The translations under genes were made by a program, and so were the position numbers. Of a DNA stretch of 64,000 nucleotides, positions 44,282-54,881 are shown piece after piece (position 1 is the stretch's first letter; every line of letters starts with the position of its first letter). Source of the stretch: Streptomyces verrucosisporus (GTDB lineage: Bacteria; Actinomycetota; Actinomycetes; Streptomycetales; Streptomycetaceae). The DNA is taken from assembly GCF_017114865.1 (NCBI RefSeq), contig NZ_JADEYH010000003.1:274447-338446 (forward strand). The letters run 5' to 3'. The notes under the pieces were generated by a model. The model saw only the letters and a program-made list of their open reading frames with translations, searched no databases and was not told where the DNA came from.

Positions 44282-45568
44282 TTACCCGTCGGCCGCCGGC
44301 CACCGGTCGCGGGGGAACCAACGGTCGATCAGCTCGTTGCGGAACACGCCCGCCGGGTCGAAGCGGTCCAGCAGCGCCCGGAAGTCGTCCCAGCGAGCGT
44401 ACGAGGCGCTCAGCGCCTCCGGGTCCGCGGACGACAGCTTCCCCCAGTGGGGGCGCGCGTCGAAGGGCGCGAGCGCCTCCTCGACGCGGAGCAGCACGGG
44501 GGCGACGGCGGCCGCGTCGGACGTCCAGGTGAAGTGGAGGGCGACGCTGTCGCGGCCGTGGGCGGGGCTGAGCCACTGGGGATCGGCGGCCACGGTGCGT
44601 ATCTCGGAGACCTGCAGCACGGGGGCGAGCAGCGCTCCGAGCTCCCGCAGCGCCGCGAAGGCCTCGCCCGCGCGGCCGGCCGGCACGAAGTACTCCGACT
44701 GGAGCTCGTCCCCGGCGCTGGGCATGAACCCGGAGCGGAAGTGCGGCAGCCGCTCGTCCCAGGGACCGGGCACGCCCCGCTGCTCGGTGGCGTTCGAGGT
44801 CGGCATTCCCTCGATCGGGTGACGAGGGCCGTCGGCGGGGCGGGCGCCGGTCCAGGAGAGGCCGGGCAGCGGATCACCGGTGCGGCGCTTGGCCCACACC
44901 CGCGCCGGGCCGGCCCAGTCGGTGAAGGCGCTGACGCTGTAAGCGGCGCCGAACACCTCCTCCGGGCGCTGTGTCAGCACCTCCCAGGGCAGCCCTTCGT
45001 GGACGTACTGCTCCACCTCGAACGCCGGGCACGCGTCGAGGGTCAGGGCGGTGACCGCGCCCAGGGCGCCGAGCGATACCACGGTCCCCTCGAAGCCGTC
45101 GTCGCCGCGCGAGACGGTGACCTGCGATCCGTCCGCCGTGACCAGCTCCACCGACCGCACGGCTGCGGCCAGCGTGCCGCCGGTGTGCCCCGAGCCGTGG
45201 GTGCCGGTGGCGTACGCCCCGGCGAGGGTGAAGTGCGGGGTGGAGGGGAGGTTCGGCAGGGCGAGCCCGTGCCGCCGCAGCACCGGGCACAGCTCGCCGA
45301 ACCGGACCGCACCGGCGACGCGGACGGTGCCGGAGGCCGGGTCCGCCTCGATGGCGCGGGGCAGGTCGTCGAGGGTGATCAGATCGCCGTCCGTGTCGGC
45401 GATCCGGTTGAAGGAGTGGCCCGAGCCCAGCACCCGTACGCGGTCGGAGGCCGCGACGATCTCGCGCAGCCGGTCCGTCGTCGCCGGGCGGTGCAGGGTC
45501 CGGGCGGCGAACTCGACGTTCCCGGCCCAGTTGGTCGGCCTGGTCGGTCTGGTCGGCGTCGCGGACAT
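44282..45568 (-). CDS. FAD-dependent alditol oxidase-like protein
   Basis: 428 residues from the ATG at 45568. It aligns by memory with S. coelicolor AldO: NWAGNVEFAARTL, the FAD-linking His in VLGSGHSFNRIAD, TLAGAYATGTHGSGH, and EIRTVAADPQWLSPAHGRD in the substrate pocket. AldO oxidises xylitol or sorbitol at C1 with oxygen, making hydrogen peroxide. The C-terminus RFDPAGVFRNELIDRWFP fits the arabinono-lactone oxidase family. Single gene. Confidence 0.87.
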   Translation of the reverse strand: MSATPTRPTRPTNWAGNVEFAARTLHRPATTDRLREIVAASDRVRVLGSGHSFNRIADTDGDLITLDDLPRAIEADPASGTVRVAGAVRFGELCPVLRRHGLALPNLPSTPHFTLAGAYATGTHGSGHTGGTLAAAVRSVELVTADGSQVTVSRGDDGFEGTVVSLGALGAVTALTLDACPAFEVEQYVHEGLPWEVLTQRPEEVFGAAYSVSAFTDWAGPARVWAKRRTGDPLPGLSWTGARPADGPRHPIEGMPTSNATEQRGVPGPWDERLPHFRSGFMPSAGDELQSEYFVPAGRAGEAFAALRELGALLAPVLQVSEIRTVAADPQWLSPAHGRDSVALHFTWTSDAAAVAPVLLRVEEALAPFDARPHWGKLSSADPEALSASYARWDDFRALLDRFDPAGVFRNELIDRWFPRDRWPAADG

Positions 45569-45725
45569 GGAGTCTCCGGATCTCGTGGGGTCGATCGGCC
45601 GTGCGAGCGTATGTCACCTGTGCGGCGGCCGGGTGGAGGCGGTGAGGGGACGGCTGTGGCGCGGCTGCTTCCGGCCCGCGGCGGTGGGTAGGCGGACACG
45701 GCCGAAGAGGGAGGAGGCCGGCGCC

Positions 45726-46586
45726 GTGGCGGACAGAGCACTCGTACTGGGCAGCGGCGGGCACGCGGGCGGGGCGTGGCAGGTGGGGGTGCTGGCCGGC
45801 CTGGCCGCCGCCGGTGTGGACCTCACCGACGCCGACACGGTGATCGGCACCTCCGCGGGAGCGGTCGTCGGTGCCCGGCTGGCGGCCGGGGAGCATCCGG
45901 AGGAGCTCCACCGGCGGCAGTCGGGGGCGGCCGGACCGGAGTCGGCCGCCCGGGAGGAGGCCGGTCCGCAGGCGCGGATCACTCCCGGCGCGGCCCTGGG
46001 CTTCCTCCGCGCGCAGCTGGGACGGCGCACCCCGGAGGCGGTGGCGCGGCGGCTGGGGCGGATGGCGCTGAGGGCCAGCACCTCCTCCGGGGAGGAGGTG
46101 CTGGAGGCGATCGCCGCCCTGCTGCCGCAGCGGGAGTGGCCGGACGCGCTGCGCGTGACGGCGGTGGACGCGCACACCGGTGCGCTGGGCGCCTTCCGCT
46201 CCGGCAGCGGCGCCGACCTGCTCCGGGCGGTCGCCGCGAGTTGCGCGATGCCGGGCCTGTGGCCGCCGGTCGCCCTGCGCGGGCGGTGGTGGATCGACGG
46301 CGGCGTGCGGTCGACGACCAACGCCGACCTGGCGCGCGGCCACCGGCGGGTGGTGGTGCTCGCCCCGCTGCCCAGGGCGTTCGGGCCGGGCCCCCGGGCC
46401 GAACGGCTCGCCGCCCGGCTGCGGGCGGAGGGGGCGGAGGTCGCGCTGATCGTCCCGGACGCCGCAGCCCGCCGGGAGCTCGGCCGCAATCCCCTGGACG
46501 TCTCCCGCCGGGCGGCCTGCGCACGCGCGGGACGTGCGCAGGCCGCCGCCCACGCGCGGGCCGTGGGCGGCGTCTGGCAGGGCTGA
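45726..46586 (+). CDS. Patatin-like phospholipase
   Basis: 286 residues from the GTG at 45726, with GGAGG upstream. Oxyanion loop LGSGGHAGGAW, nucleophile GTSAG and catalytic Asp in WIDGGVRST. It should hydrolyse lipids at the inner membrane; there is no signal peptide. The middle (residues about 60-100) is variable and charged. Confidence 0.9.
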   Translation: MADRALVLGSGGHAGGAWQVGVLAGLAAAGVDLTDADTVIGTSAGAVVGARLAAGEHPEELHRRQSGAAGPESAAREEAGPQARITPGAALGFLRAQLGRRTPEAVARRLGRMALRASTSSGEEVLEAIAALLPQREWPDALRVTAVDAHTGALGAFRSGSGADLLRAVAASCAMPGLWPPVALRGRWWIDGGVRSTTNADLARGHRRVVVLAPLPRAFGPGPRAERLAARLRAEGAEVALIVPDAAARRELGRNPLDVSRRAACARAGRAQAAAHARAVGGVWQG

Positions 46587-46621
46587 GCGGACGGCTGCCG
46601 GTGACCGGCCGGCGCCGGGCC

Positions 46622-48979
46622 CTACCGGCGGCCGGGCACGCGCGCGCCGGGCACGGGCACCCGCGACCAGTCGGTGCCCGAGCCCAGGTGGAAGGACGGG
46701 TACGCGGGCTGGTTGTACGTCGTCTGCTGCCGCGCCACCTCGACCCGGTACTGAGGGTCGTGCATCAGCGTGTACAGCTTGCGGTCGGTCACCTCGGTGC
46801 CGGTGTAGAGCCGTACCGCCGAGCTGTCGGCGGTACGCACCAGCAGTTCCTCGCGCCAGTCGCCGAGGACGTCGGCCACCAGCGAGGGGTTGCCCTTGGT
46901 GCCGTTGTTGGTGCGGGTTCCCCCGGCGGTCAGCAGCGTGCCGCGCCGCCAGTCCCTGATCACCGGGGTGTCATCGCCCGAGCCTTCCACGATCTGTGTG
47001 GTCATGTCGGCGGCCCAGCGGATGCTCATGTTGGTGCCGGGTGTGGCGCCGCCGAGCCGCTCGCCGTCCGCGCTCCACAGGCCGACGCCGTGCGAGCCCC
47101 AGGTCTCCAGGCCCGGACGGTCCGGGTCGACGTCGCCCACCATGCCGCGGCCGGTGTCCACGCCGGTGTAGGCGCCGTACAGCACCTCGCCGGTGGCGGC
47201 GTCGCGCAGCGCGTGGCCGTAGGGGGCCCAGCGCCCGCCCTCGTGGACGGTGTGGATCTCCAGGCCGGGACGGTCCGGGTCGACGTCGGCGACGTGCATG
47301 GCGTCGCCGTGACCGAGTCGCACGCTCCGCCCCGGCACGGCGCTCCGCGGCGGCCCCTCGGCGAAGGAGCTGTAGAGGAGGGAGCCGTCGTCGTCGAGGG
47401 TGGCCGCGCCGTAGACGATCTCCTGGCGGCCGTCGCCGTCCACGTCCGCCGCGCTCAGGGAGTGGAAGCCCTGGGTGGTGAGGGAGCCGTACTCGGGGTC
47501 GGTGCCGTCGACGCCGTGCGGGGAGTCGTCGAAGGGGTTGGACATCGGTGTCCAGCCGCTGTCGGCGAGCCACTGGCGCTTCAGGCGCTTTCCGTTCCAG
47601 CGGTAGGCGGCCACGGTGGCGCGCGTGTAGTAGCCGCGGGCGAAGACGGCCGAGGGGCGCCTGCCGTCGAGGTAGGCCACGCCCGCCAGGAAGCGGTCGA
47701 CGCGGTTGCCCGGCTCGATGCGGCTCATGGCGTAGTCGCCCCACATCAGGCCGTCGTCGTGCCGTCCGGGCTCGTAGCGGACGGTCTGGAGCTCGCGGCC
47801 GGTGGCTCCGTCGAACACCGTCAGGTACTCGGGGCCGGTGAGGACGAAGCCCTCGAAGGCGCGCAGGTCGTTGCGGGAGCTGCGGGAGGGGGCGTAGACG
47901 TCGATGAAGTGGTCGGCCAGGTCCTCGGCGGCGGTGCGGGAGAGCGGGTAGTCGTGGCGCGGCCCGATGCCGAAGGCCGCCTCCAGGGTGGCGGGCCACC
48001 GCCCGGCGGTCACCTCGGGGTGCTCGTGCCAGCCGAGGAACGTCCCCACGAGGTGCTCGCGGTAGTCCGCGGCGCTCATCCGGTGGTCGTCGCGGTGGGA
48101 GTGGCCGGCGCGGACGTCCTCGCGCGGCATGGTGATGTACCGCTCGGAGACCACGCGCCCGTGCCGGTCGTAGCGGATGCTCTTGGTGCCGGGCGCGGTC
48201 CTGACCATCATCTCCGCACGCCCGTCGCCGTCGAAGTCGTAGACGGGGAACTGGGTGTAGTGGGCGCCCGCGCGGATGTTGACGCCCAGGTCGAGGCGGT
48301 GCAGGAGGGTGCCGTCGAGGCGGTAGGTGTCGATCAGGACGTTGCCGGTGTAGCCCTTCTGGGAGACGTCCTTGGAGTTGGAGGGGTCCCACTTGACGAC
48401 GTACTCGTAGCTTCCGTCGCCGTCCACGTCGCCGACGCTCATGTCGTTGGCGGAGTAGGTGTACCTCTCCCCGGCGGGGGTGACGCCGTCGGCGGGCTTG
48501 CGCAGCGGCAGTTCGGTGTAGGACCGCGACCACGGTGTGATTGCCTGGCCGCGGCCCCTGTCGCGGACCTCGCGGCCGTCGACGACGGGGACGACGCGGT
48601 ACTCGGAGTCGGGCGGGGCGCCGCGGTCGAGGTGGTTGGTGCTGTCGGTGACGGTCGCCACGGGCTCGCCGTCCCGGTAGACGCGGAAGTCCGGGCCGGC
48701 CATGCCGGTGGCGGTGGAGCCGATGGTCTCGGTGCCGAGCAGCCGCCAGCTGAGGAAGACGCCCTCGCCGGTGGCGACGGCGACGAGGCCGCGGTCGAGC
48801 TTCTCGAGCTGGACCGCCCGTCCCTTGCCGCGGCCGCCGCCGGGTGCCTCGCCGGAGGGGGCGCCGGCCTGGGCGGCCGGGGCGCCGGTGGCGAGCAGTA
48901 CGGCGGCCAGCAGGACGGATGTCCGCCGCCGCGGCCCGGAGGCGGTGCGTTGCCGGGTTCGCCCATGGGGTCGTCTCAT
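46622..48979 (-). CDS. Secreted rhamnogalacturonan endolyase (PL11)
   Basis: 785 residues from the ATG at 48979. Signal peptide RRRTSVLLAAVLLATGAPAA. The N-terminal part and the eight-bladed propeller with repeated Ca-binding loops (DVDGDGSYEY, DFDGDGRAEM, DVDGDGRQEI, DVDPDRPGLE twice) are those of PL11 YesW-type lyases. It cleaves the pectin rhamnogalacturonan backbone by beta-elimination. Controlled by tandem LacI-type operators just upstream. Confidence 0.9.
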   Translation of the reverse strand: MRRPHGRTRQRTASGPRRRTSVLLAAVLLATGAPAAQAGAPSGEAPGGGRGKGRAVQLEKLDRGLVAVATGEGVFLSWRLLGTETIGSTATGMAGPDFRVYRDGEPVATVTDSTNHLDRGAPPDSEYRVVPVVDGREVRDRGRGQAITPWSRSYTELPLRKPADGVTPAGERYTYSANDMSVGDVDGDGSYEYVVKWDPSNSKDVSQKGYTGNVLIDTYRLDGTLLHRLDLGVNIRAGAHYTQFPVYDFDGDGRAEMMVRTAPGTKSIRYDRHGRVVSERYITMPREDVRAGHSHRDDHRMSAADYREHLVGTFLGWHEHPEVTAGRWPATLEAAFGIGPRHDYPLSRTAAEDLADHFIDVYAPSRSSRNDLRAFEGFVLTGPEYLTVFDGATGRELQTVRYEPGRHDDGLMWGDYAMSRIEPGNRVDRFLAGVAYLDGRRPSAVFARGYYTRATVAAYRWNGKRLKRQWLADSGWTPMSNPFDDSPHGVDGTDPEYGSLTTQGFHSLSAADVDGDGRQEIVYGAATLDDDGSLLYSSFAEGPPRSAVPGRSVRLGHGDAMHVADVDPDRPGLEIHTVHEGGRWAPYGHALRDAATGEVLYGAYTGVDTGRGMVGDVDPDRPGLETWGSHGVGLWSADGERLGGATPGTNMSIRWAADMTTQIVEGSGDDTPVIRDWRRGTLLTAGGTRTNNGTKGNPSLVADVLGDWREELLVRTADSSAVRLYTGTEVTDRKLYTLMHDPQYRVEVARQQTTYNQPAYPSFHLGSGTDWSRVPVPGARVPGRR

Positions 48980-49052
48980 CGCGCGGTCCTTCCCGCCCTC
49001 GGCCGGACCCGTCAGGGGCGGGAAGGGCGTGTCGATACGTTGCCGGTATACC

Positions 49053-49080
49053 TTGATACGTTTCAATTGATTCGTTTCAA
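49053..49080. promoter_or_regulatory. Two abutting LacI-type operators
   Basis: TTGATACGTTTCAA (49053-49066) and TTGATTCGTTTCAA (49067-49080) are adjacent 14-bp near-palindromes of the LacI/PurR operator type. A weaker CGATACGTTG lies at 49033-49042. They are 74 bp upstream of the PL11 start and suggest repression released by a pectin sugar. Confidence 0.8.
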
Positions 49081-49251
49081 GGAGCGGGCGAGACGGTATG
49101 GGCAGGGGGGTGGGCCGTCAAGACCCCGCGTCAGGACTCGTCGTCAGCCTGCGGTTTTCCGGAACCGGCGGGCGGCACGGAGGTACGGGGACGCGGCGGC
49201 GGGGCGGCCCGCACCCGGACCGCCCCGCCGCATCCGCGTCGGTCCGCGCGG

Positions 49252-50421
<1,170 letters not shown>

Positions 50422-50621
50422 CGCTGCCTCCTCACGGCGCGGCGCGCGTCACATGCGGGTTGTTCCGCCCGTACTTCGCATTCCGTCCGGTTCGACCGGG
50501 CGGGTGTCCGTGGCGGAGGGCGGTGAAACCTGCCGGAGCGCACGCCGGGCGGGAGAGCGCGCCGGGGTGCGCCGGAGGTGCGTTCGAGAGGCGTCGTGGC
50601 GACAAAAGGAACTAATCTGGC

Positions 50622-51500
50622 ATGGGAGCCGGTCGACCGGGGGTGATGCCCGTGTACTCAGTGCCGCCCCGGTGCGTGCTGGCGGTCACCGACCTCTCCG
50701 AACCGGCCGGCGAAGCCGTCGGCCGTGCGGCCCGGCTCGCCGCGCGGCTGCTCGTGCTGTACGTCGCACCGCCGGACGTGACCCCGGACCTGGTGGAGTT
50801 CGCCCGGCTGCGGCTCCGCTCCCACCTGCGCCGGCACGCCCGCGCGGTCCCGGCGGCCCGGGGGACGGTGCGCACCGGCAGGGTCACCGCCGTCGTACCG
50901 GACGAGGCCGGCGGAGAGGGCGCCGATCTGCTGGTGCTGGGGGCCCGCGGCCGGCACCGGCGCGGCGGCACCGGGCTGGGCGGCATCGCCGGGAGCCTGG
51001 TGCGCACCGGCGAGGTGCCGGCGCTGGTCGTCAGACGGCCGCCGGAAGGCGCGTACCGGAAGGTCCTGCTCGCCGTCGACGAGTCCACCGCCTCCCTCGC
51101 CGCGGCCCGTACCGGTACGGGGCTGACCCCCGGCGCGGAGCGCCTGCTGGTCCGCTGCGTCACCGTTCCCGGCGAGCACCTGCTGCGCATGCGGGGCGTG
51201 CCGGAGGAGGAGCTGGAGCGGTTGCGGCGCACCCGCACCGAGCAGGCCCGCCCGGCCGCCGAGCGGATCGCGGCGGACCTGGCACCGCGCCCGGCGCGTG
51301 TCCTGGTCGCTCCGGGCCGCCCGCAGGACGCCGTACCCCGTCTCGCGGGAAGCGGGGGGGCCGATCTGGCCGTGGTCGGTACGGGCACGCGCTCGGCGGC
51401 CGGCTACGCCGTGCTGGGCAGTGTCGCCCAGCACGTGGTGTCCGAGGCGCCGTGCGACGTGCTGGTCGTCCCGGGGCCGAGGCCGGGGCCGGGGCGATGA
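50622..51500 (+). CDS. Universal stress protein, two Usp domains
   Basis: 292 residues from the ATG at 50622; an in-frame ATG at 50646 is an alternative. Usp 1 (VLAVTDLSEPAGEAV, LLVLGARGRHRRGG) and Usp 2 (VLLAVDESTASLAAA, LAVVGTGTRSAAGYAVLGSVAQHV) each end in a G-2x-G-9x-G-S/T type ATP motif. It stands 41 bp upstream of the antiporter and may be its partner. Confidence 0.85.
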   Translation: MGAGRPGVMPVYSVPPRCVLAVTDLSEPAGEAVGRAARLAARLLVLYVAPPDVTPDLVEFARLRLRSHLRRHARAVPAARGTVRTGRVTAVVPDEAGGEGADLLVLGARGRHRRGGTGLGGIAGSLVRTGEVPALVVRRPPEGAYRKVLLAVDESTASLAAARTGTGLTPGAERLLVRCVTVPGEHLLRMRGVPEEELERLRRTRTEQARPAAERIAADLAPRPARVLVAPGRPQDAVPRLAGSGGADLAVVGTGTRSAAGYAVLGSVAQHVVSEAPCDVLVVPGPRPGPGR

Positions 51501-51541
51501 ACGCATTCCCGCAGCGAACGAACCAGTGATCGGACCGGGCC

Positions 51542-53176
51542 ATGGATCCGTACGACTTCCCCCTCGTCGCCGCGGTCCTGGCGATCTCCGCCGCCGTGGG
51601 CCTGCTGGCGACACTGCTGAAGCAGCCGCTGATCGTCGCCTTCATCGGCGTCGGCATCCTGGTCGGCCCCGCGGGCGCGGGCTGGGTGGAGGCCGAGGGC
51701 ACCGTCGAGCTGCTGGCCCGGCTGGGCATCGCGGTACTGCTGTTCCTGGTGGGGCTCCGGCTCGACCTGCACCTGGTCCGCACCACCGGGCCCATCGCGC
51801 TGGCCACCGGGCTCGGCCAGGTCCTGTTCACCTCGGTGATCGGCTTCCTGATCGCGCTCGCGCTGGGCATGGACACGGTGACGGCGCTCTACGTCGCGGT
51901 CGCGCTCACCTTCTCGTCCACGATCATCATCGTGAAACTGCTGTCCGACAAGCGCGAGCTGGAGCAGCTCCACGGCCGCATCGCGGTGGGGTTCCTGATC
52001 GTGCAGGACATCGTCGTGGTGCTGGTCATGATCGGGCTGACCGCGTTCGGGCAGCGGACCGGCGGCGAGGGCGGCATGGCCGCGGAGATCGCCCTGGTCT
52101 TCGCCAAGGGCCTGGGCCTGCTGGCCGGCGTCGCCGCGCTGACCCGCTACGTCCTGCCCGGCCTGCTGCACCGGGTCGCCCGCTCCCAGGAACTGCTGGT
52201 GCTCTTCGGGGTGGCCTACGCGGTGTCGGTGGCCGCGCTGAGCGAGTGGCTCGGTTTCAGCTCCGAGGTCGGGGCGTTCCTGGCCGGGGTCTCCCTGGCC
52301 GGCACCCCCTACCGGGACGCCATGGGCGCCCGGCTGGTCAGCCTGCGCGACTTCCTGCTGCTCTTCTTCTTCCTGGAACTGGGCGCGCAACTGGAGTTCA
52401 CGGACGCGGGCACGCAGATCGCCGAGGCGCTGGTGTTCTCGGTCTTCGTGCTCGTCGGCAACCCGCTGATCGTCGTCGTGATCATGGTGGCGATGCGCTA
52501 CCCGGTCCGGGTGGGTTTCCTGGCGGGGCTGACGGTCGCCCAGATCTCGGAGTTCTCCCTCATCCTCGCCTCCCTCGGCTACAGCCTCGGGCACATCACC
52601 GGCGCCACCGTCAGCCTGATCACCGTCGTCGGCCTGGTCACCATCGGCGCCTCCACCTACCTGATCCTCTACTCCCAGCAGATCTACGGGCGCCTGGAGC
52701 GGTGGCTGGGCAGGTTCGAGCGGACCGGTGCCCGCCACACCGAACCCACCGACGCCCACCGCGACGCCGACATCGTCCTCTACGGGCTCGGCCGCTTCGG
52801 CGGCCTGCTGGCCGACCGGCTCAGCCGGGCCGGGCACCGGGTCCTGGCGGTGGACTACGACCCGCACCGGGTGGCGCGCAACGAACGGGCGGGGGTGACC
52901 GCCGTCTTCGGCAGCGCCGAGGACGTCCACTTCCTGGAGTCCCTGCCGCTGGCCCGGGCCCGCTGCGTGGTGTCCGCCATCCCGGTGGCGGACACCAACC
53001 GGGCGCTGCTGCACGGGCTGCGCCACCACGGGTACCGGGGCGTCACGGCCGTCACCGCCCACAACCGGCGCGACGCCGAGCACCTGCGCGCCGAGGGGGT
53101 CGACCTGGTCATCGAGCCGTTCGCAGCCGCGGCCTCGGACGCGGCGGCGGCCCTGGACGGGCTGCTGCGCGACTGA
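51542..53176 (+). CDS. CPA2-type cation:proton antiporter with NAD-binding (TrkA-N) tail
   Basis: 544 residues from the ATG at 51542. About 12 membrane helices, including GILVGPAGAGWVE, TFSSTIIIVKLLSDKRE and LIVQDIVVVLV (KefB/KefC-like). The last 140 residues are a TrkA-N domain: DIVLYGLGRFGGLLADRLSR and VLAVDYDPHRV. It likely exports K+ or Na+ in exchange for H+, gated by nucleotide. Confidence 0.9.
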   Translation: MDPYDFPLVAAVLAISAAVGLLATLLKQPLIVAFIGVGILVGPAGAGWVEAEGTVELLARLGIAVLLFLVGLRLDLHLVRTTGPIALATGLGQVLFTSVIGFLIALALGMDTVTALYVAVALTFSSTIIIVKLLSDKRELEQLHGRIAVGFLIVQDIVVVLVMIGLTAFGQRTGGEGGMAAEIALVFAKGLGLLAGVAALTRYVLPGLLHRVARSQELLVLFGVAYAVSVAALSEWLGFSSEVGAFLAGVSLAGTPYRDAMGARLVSLRDFLLLFFFLELGAQLEFTDAGTQIAEALVFSVFVLVGNPLIVVVIMVAMRYPVRVGFLAGLTVAQISEFSLILASLGYSLGHITGATVSLITVVGLVTIGASTYLILYSQQIYGRLERWLGRFERTGARHTEPTDAHRDADIVLYGLGRFGGLLADRLSRAGHRVLAVDYDPHRVARNERAGVTAVFGSAEDVHFLESLPLARARCVVSAIPVADTNRALLHGLRHHGYRGVTAVTAHNRRDAEHLRAEGVDLVIEPFAAAASDAAAALDGLLRD

Positions 53177-53243
53177 CACGGGCGCCCCGGTACCCGGGGG
53201 CTCCGCCGTACCGCGCCCGCCGTACCGCCGGGCGCGCCGCCCG

Positions 53244-53657
53244 TCACACGGGACCGCGCCGGTACACCGACAGCGCCCAGATGACCAGGGCGCACAGGGC
53301 GATCAGCACGATCGACCAGATCGGGTAGTACGGCAGCGACAGGAAGTTCGCCACCAGCAGGAGCGAGGCCATCACCACGCCCGCGACCCGTGCCCACAGC
53401 GCACCCCGGAACAGGCCGGCGGCCACCGCGATGCTCACGGCCCCCAGGATCAGGTGGGCCCAGCCCCAGCCGGTGGTGTCCCACTGGAAGGTGTAGTCGG
53501 GGGTGGTGAGGAAGACGTCGTCCTCGGCGATGCCCATGATGCCGCGCAGCAGGTCCAGCACACCGGAGATGACCAGCATGACGGCGGCGAAGACCACCAG
53601 TCCGCCGGCCAGGTCCTGGGTGTTGTCCGCGTACTGCCGCCGATCCGTCTGTGCCAT
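53244..53657 (-). CDS. DUF7144 family membrane protein
   Basis: 137 residues from the ATG at 53657. Four membrane helices: LAGGLVVFAAVMLVISGVLD, then LILGAVSIAVAAGLF, RVAGVVMASLLLVANFL, and SIVLIALCALVIWAL; FQWDTTGWGWAHL in the first loop is typical of the family. Function unknown. Confidence 0.82.
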   Translation of the reverse strand: MAQTDRRQYADNTQDLAGGLVVFAAVMLVISGVLDLLRGIMGIAEDDVFLTTPDYTFQWDTTGWGWAHLILGAVSIAVAAGLFRGALWARVAGVVMASLLLVANFLSLPYYPIWSIVLIALCALVIWALSVYRRGPV

Positions 53658-53816
53658 CGGAAGTCACCTCGTCTCGCGGGTGGGGCTCCGGGCCTCCGGC
53701 GCTCCGCCCGCGCCCGGCGGTGGGGAGCGGGAGGCGGCCGCCCTCGTTCCCAGTATCGTGCGGCGGCACGGGGGCGCAAACGGACGTCCCGCCCGCGCCC
53801 CTCGTACCCTGTCCCC

Positions 53817-54773
53817 GTGCCGTCCCCCCGTCTGCGCCGCGTCGCCGTGCTGGTCCTGGAGGGTGCCAAGCCGCTCGACGTCGGCATCCCCGCACAGGTG
53901 TTCACGACCCGGGCGAGCATGCCGTACGAGGTGCGGGTGTGCGGGGCCGCGCCCGGCCCGGTGACCGGCGGCGACGGCCTGTCCTACCACGTCGTCCACG
54001 GCCTTGAGGCACTCGCGTGGGCCGAGACCGTCTTCATCCCCGGCTACCGGTTCCCCGACCGCGACGCCCCGCCGCCGGCCGTCGTCGACGCGCTCTCGGA
54101 CGCCCACGCCCGGGGCACGCGGCTGGCCGCCATCTCGACGGGAGCCTTCGCGCTCGCCGCCACGGGCCTGCTCGACGGCAGGCGCGCCACGACGCACTGG
54201 CACTACACGCGGGCGCTCGCGGCGAGGCACCCCCGCGTCCGGGTCGACGAGAACGTCCTGTTCGTCGACGCGGGCGGCGTACTGACCTCTGCCGGGGCCG
54301 CTTCGGGCATCGACCTGTGCCTGCACATCCTGCGCGGCGACCTCGGGGTGGCCGCGTCCAACCACGCGGCCCGGCGCCTGGTCGCCGCACCCTACCGCAG
54401 CGGCGGTCAGGCGCAGTACGTGCCGCGCAGCGTGCCCGAGCCGCTGGGTGAACGGTTCGCCGCCACGCGCGAATGGGCGCTGCACCGGCTCGGTGAACCC
54501 CTCACCCTCGAACTGCTCGCCCGGCGGGCAGGGGTCTCGCCGCGCACGTTCTCGCGGCGCTTCGCCGAGGACACGGGCTACACGCCGATGCGGTGGGTCA
54601 TGCGCGCCCGCGTCGACATGGCCCGTGAGCTGCTGGAACGCTCGCAGCGAAGCGTCGAGCGGATCGCCGCCGACGTCGGCCTGGGCACCGGCGCCAATCT
54701 GCGGCTGCACTTCCGGCGCGTCCTGGGCACCACACCGAGCGAGTACCGGCGCACCTTCGCCCGCGGCGGGTGA
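53817..54773 (+). CDS. GlxA-type regulator (DJ-1/PfpI + AraC HTH)
   Basis: 318 residues. The GTG at 53817 is almost at the probable start of transcription (TACCCT 11 nt upstream), so it may be leaderless. Residues 1-170 are a DJ-1-like domain; the usual Cys of DJ-1 hydrolases is replaced (AAISTGAFALAATG). Residues 215-315 hold two AraC-type HTHs (LARRAGVSPRTFSRRFAEDT and RIAADVGLGTGANLRLHFRR). Confidence 0.9.
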   Translation: MPSPRLRRVAVLVLEGAKPLDVGIPAQVFTTRASMPYEVRVCGAAPGPVTGGDGLSYHVVHGLEALAWAETVFIPGYRFPDRDAPPPAVVDALSDAHARGTRLAAISTGAFALAATGLLDGRRATTHWHYTRALAARHPRVRVDENVLFVDAGGVLTSAGAASGIDLCLHILRGDLGVAASNHAARRLVAAPYRSGGQAQYVPRSVPEPLGERFAATREWALHRLGEPLTLELLARRAGVSPRTFSRRFAEDTGYTPMRWVMRARVDMARELLERSQRSVERIAADVGLGTGANLRLHFRRVLGTTPSEYRRTFARGG

Positions 54774-54881
54774 CGCGGGCGCCCCGCCGGGTGGCGCGAT
54801 CCTCGCGGACCCTGGCGATCGCGCCGCTGTCACGGACCGGCGCCGCACGCGAGGCTGGTGGCGAACCGGAGGAGGCCACCC

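Noticed and set aside
48980..49066. Upstream ATG at 49066 for the PL11 lyase
   Set aside because: That start would put an operator inside the coding region and place 29 odd residues before the signal peptide; the ATG at 48979 gives a normal signal sequence.
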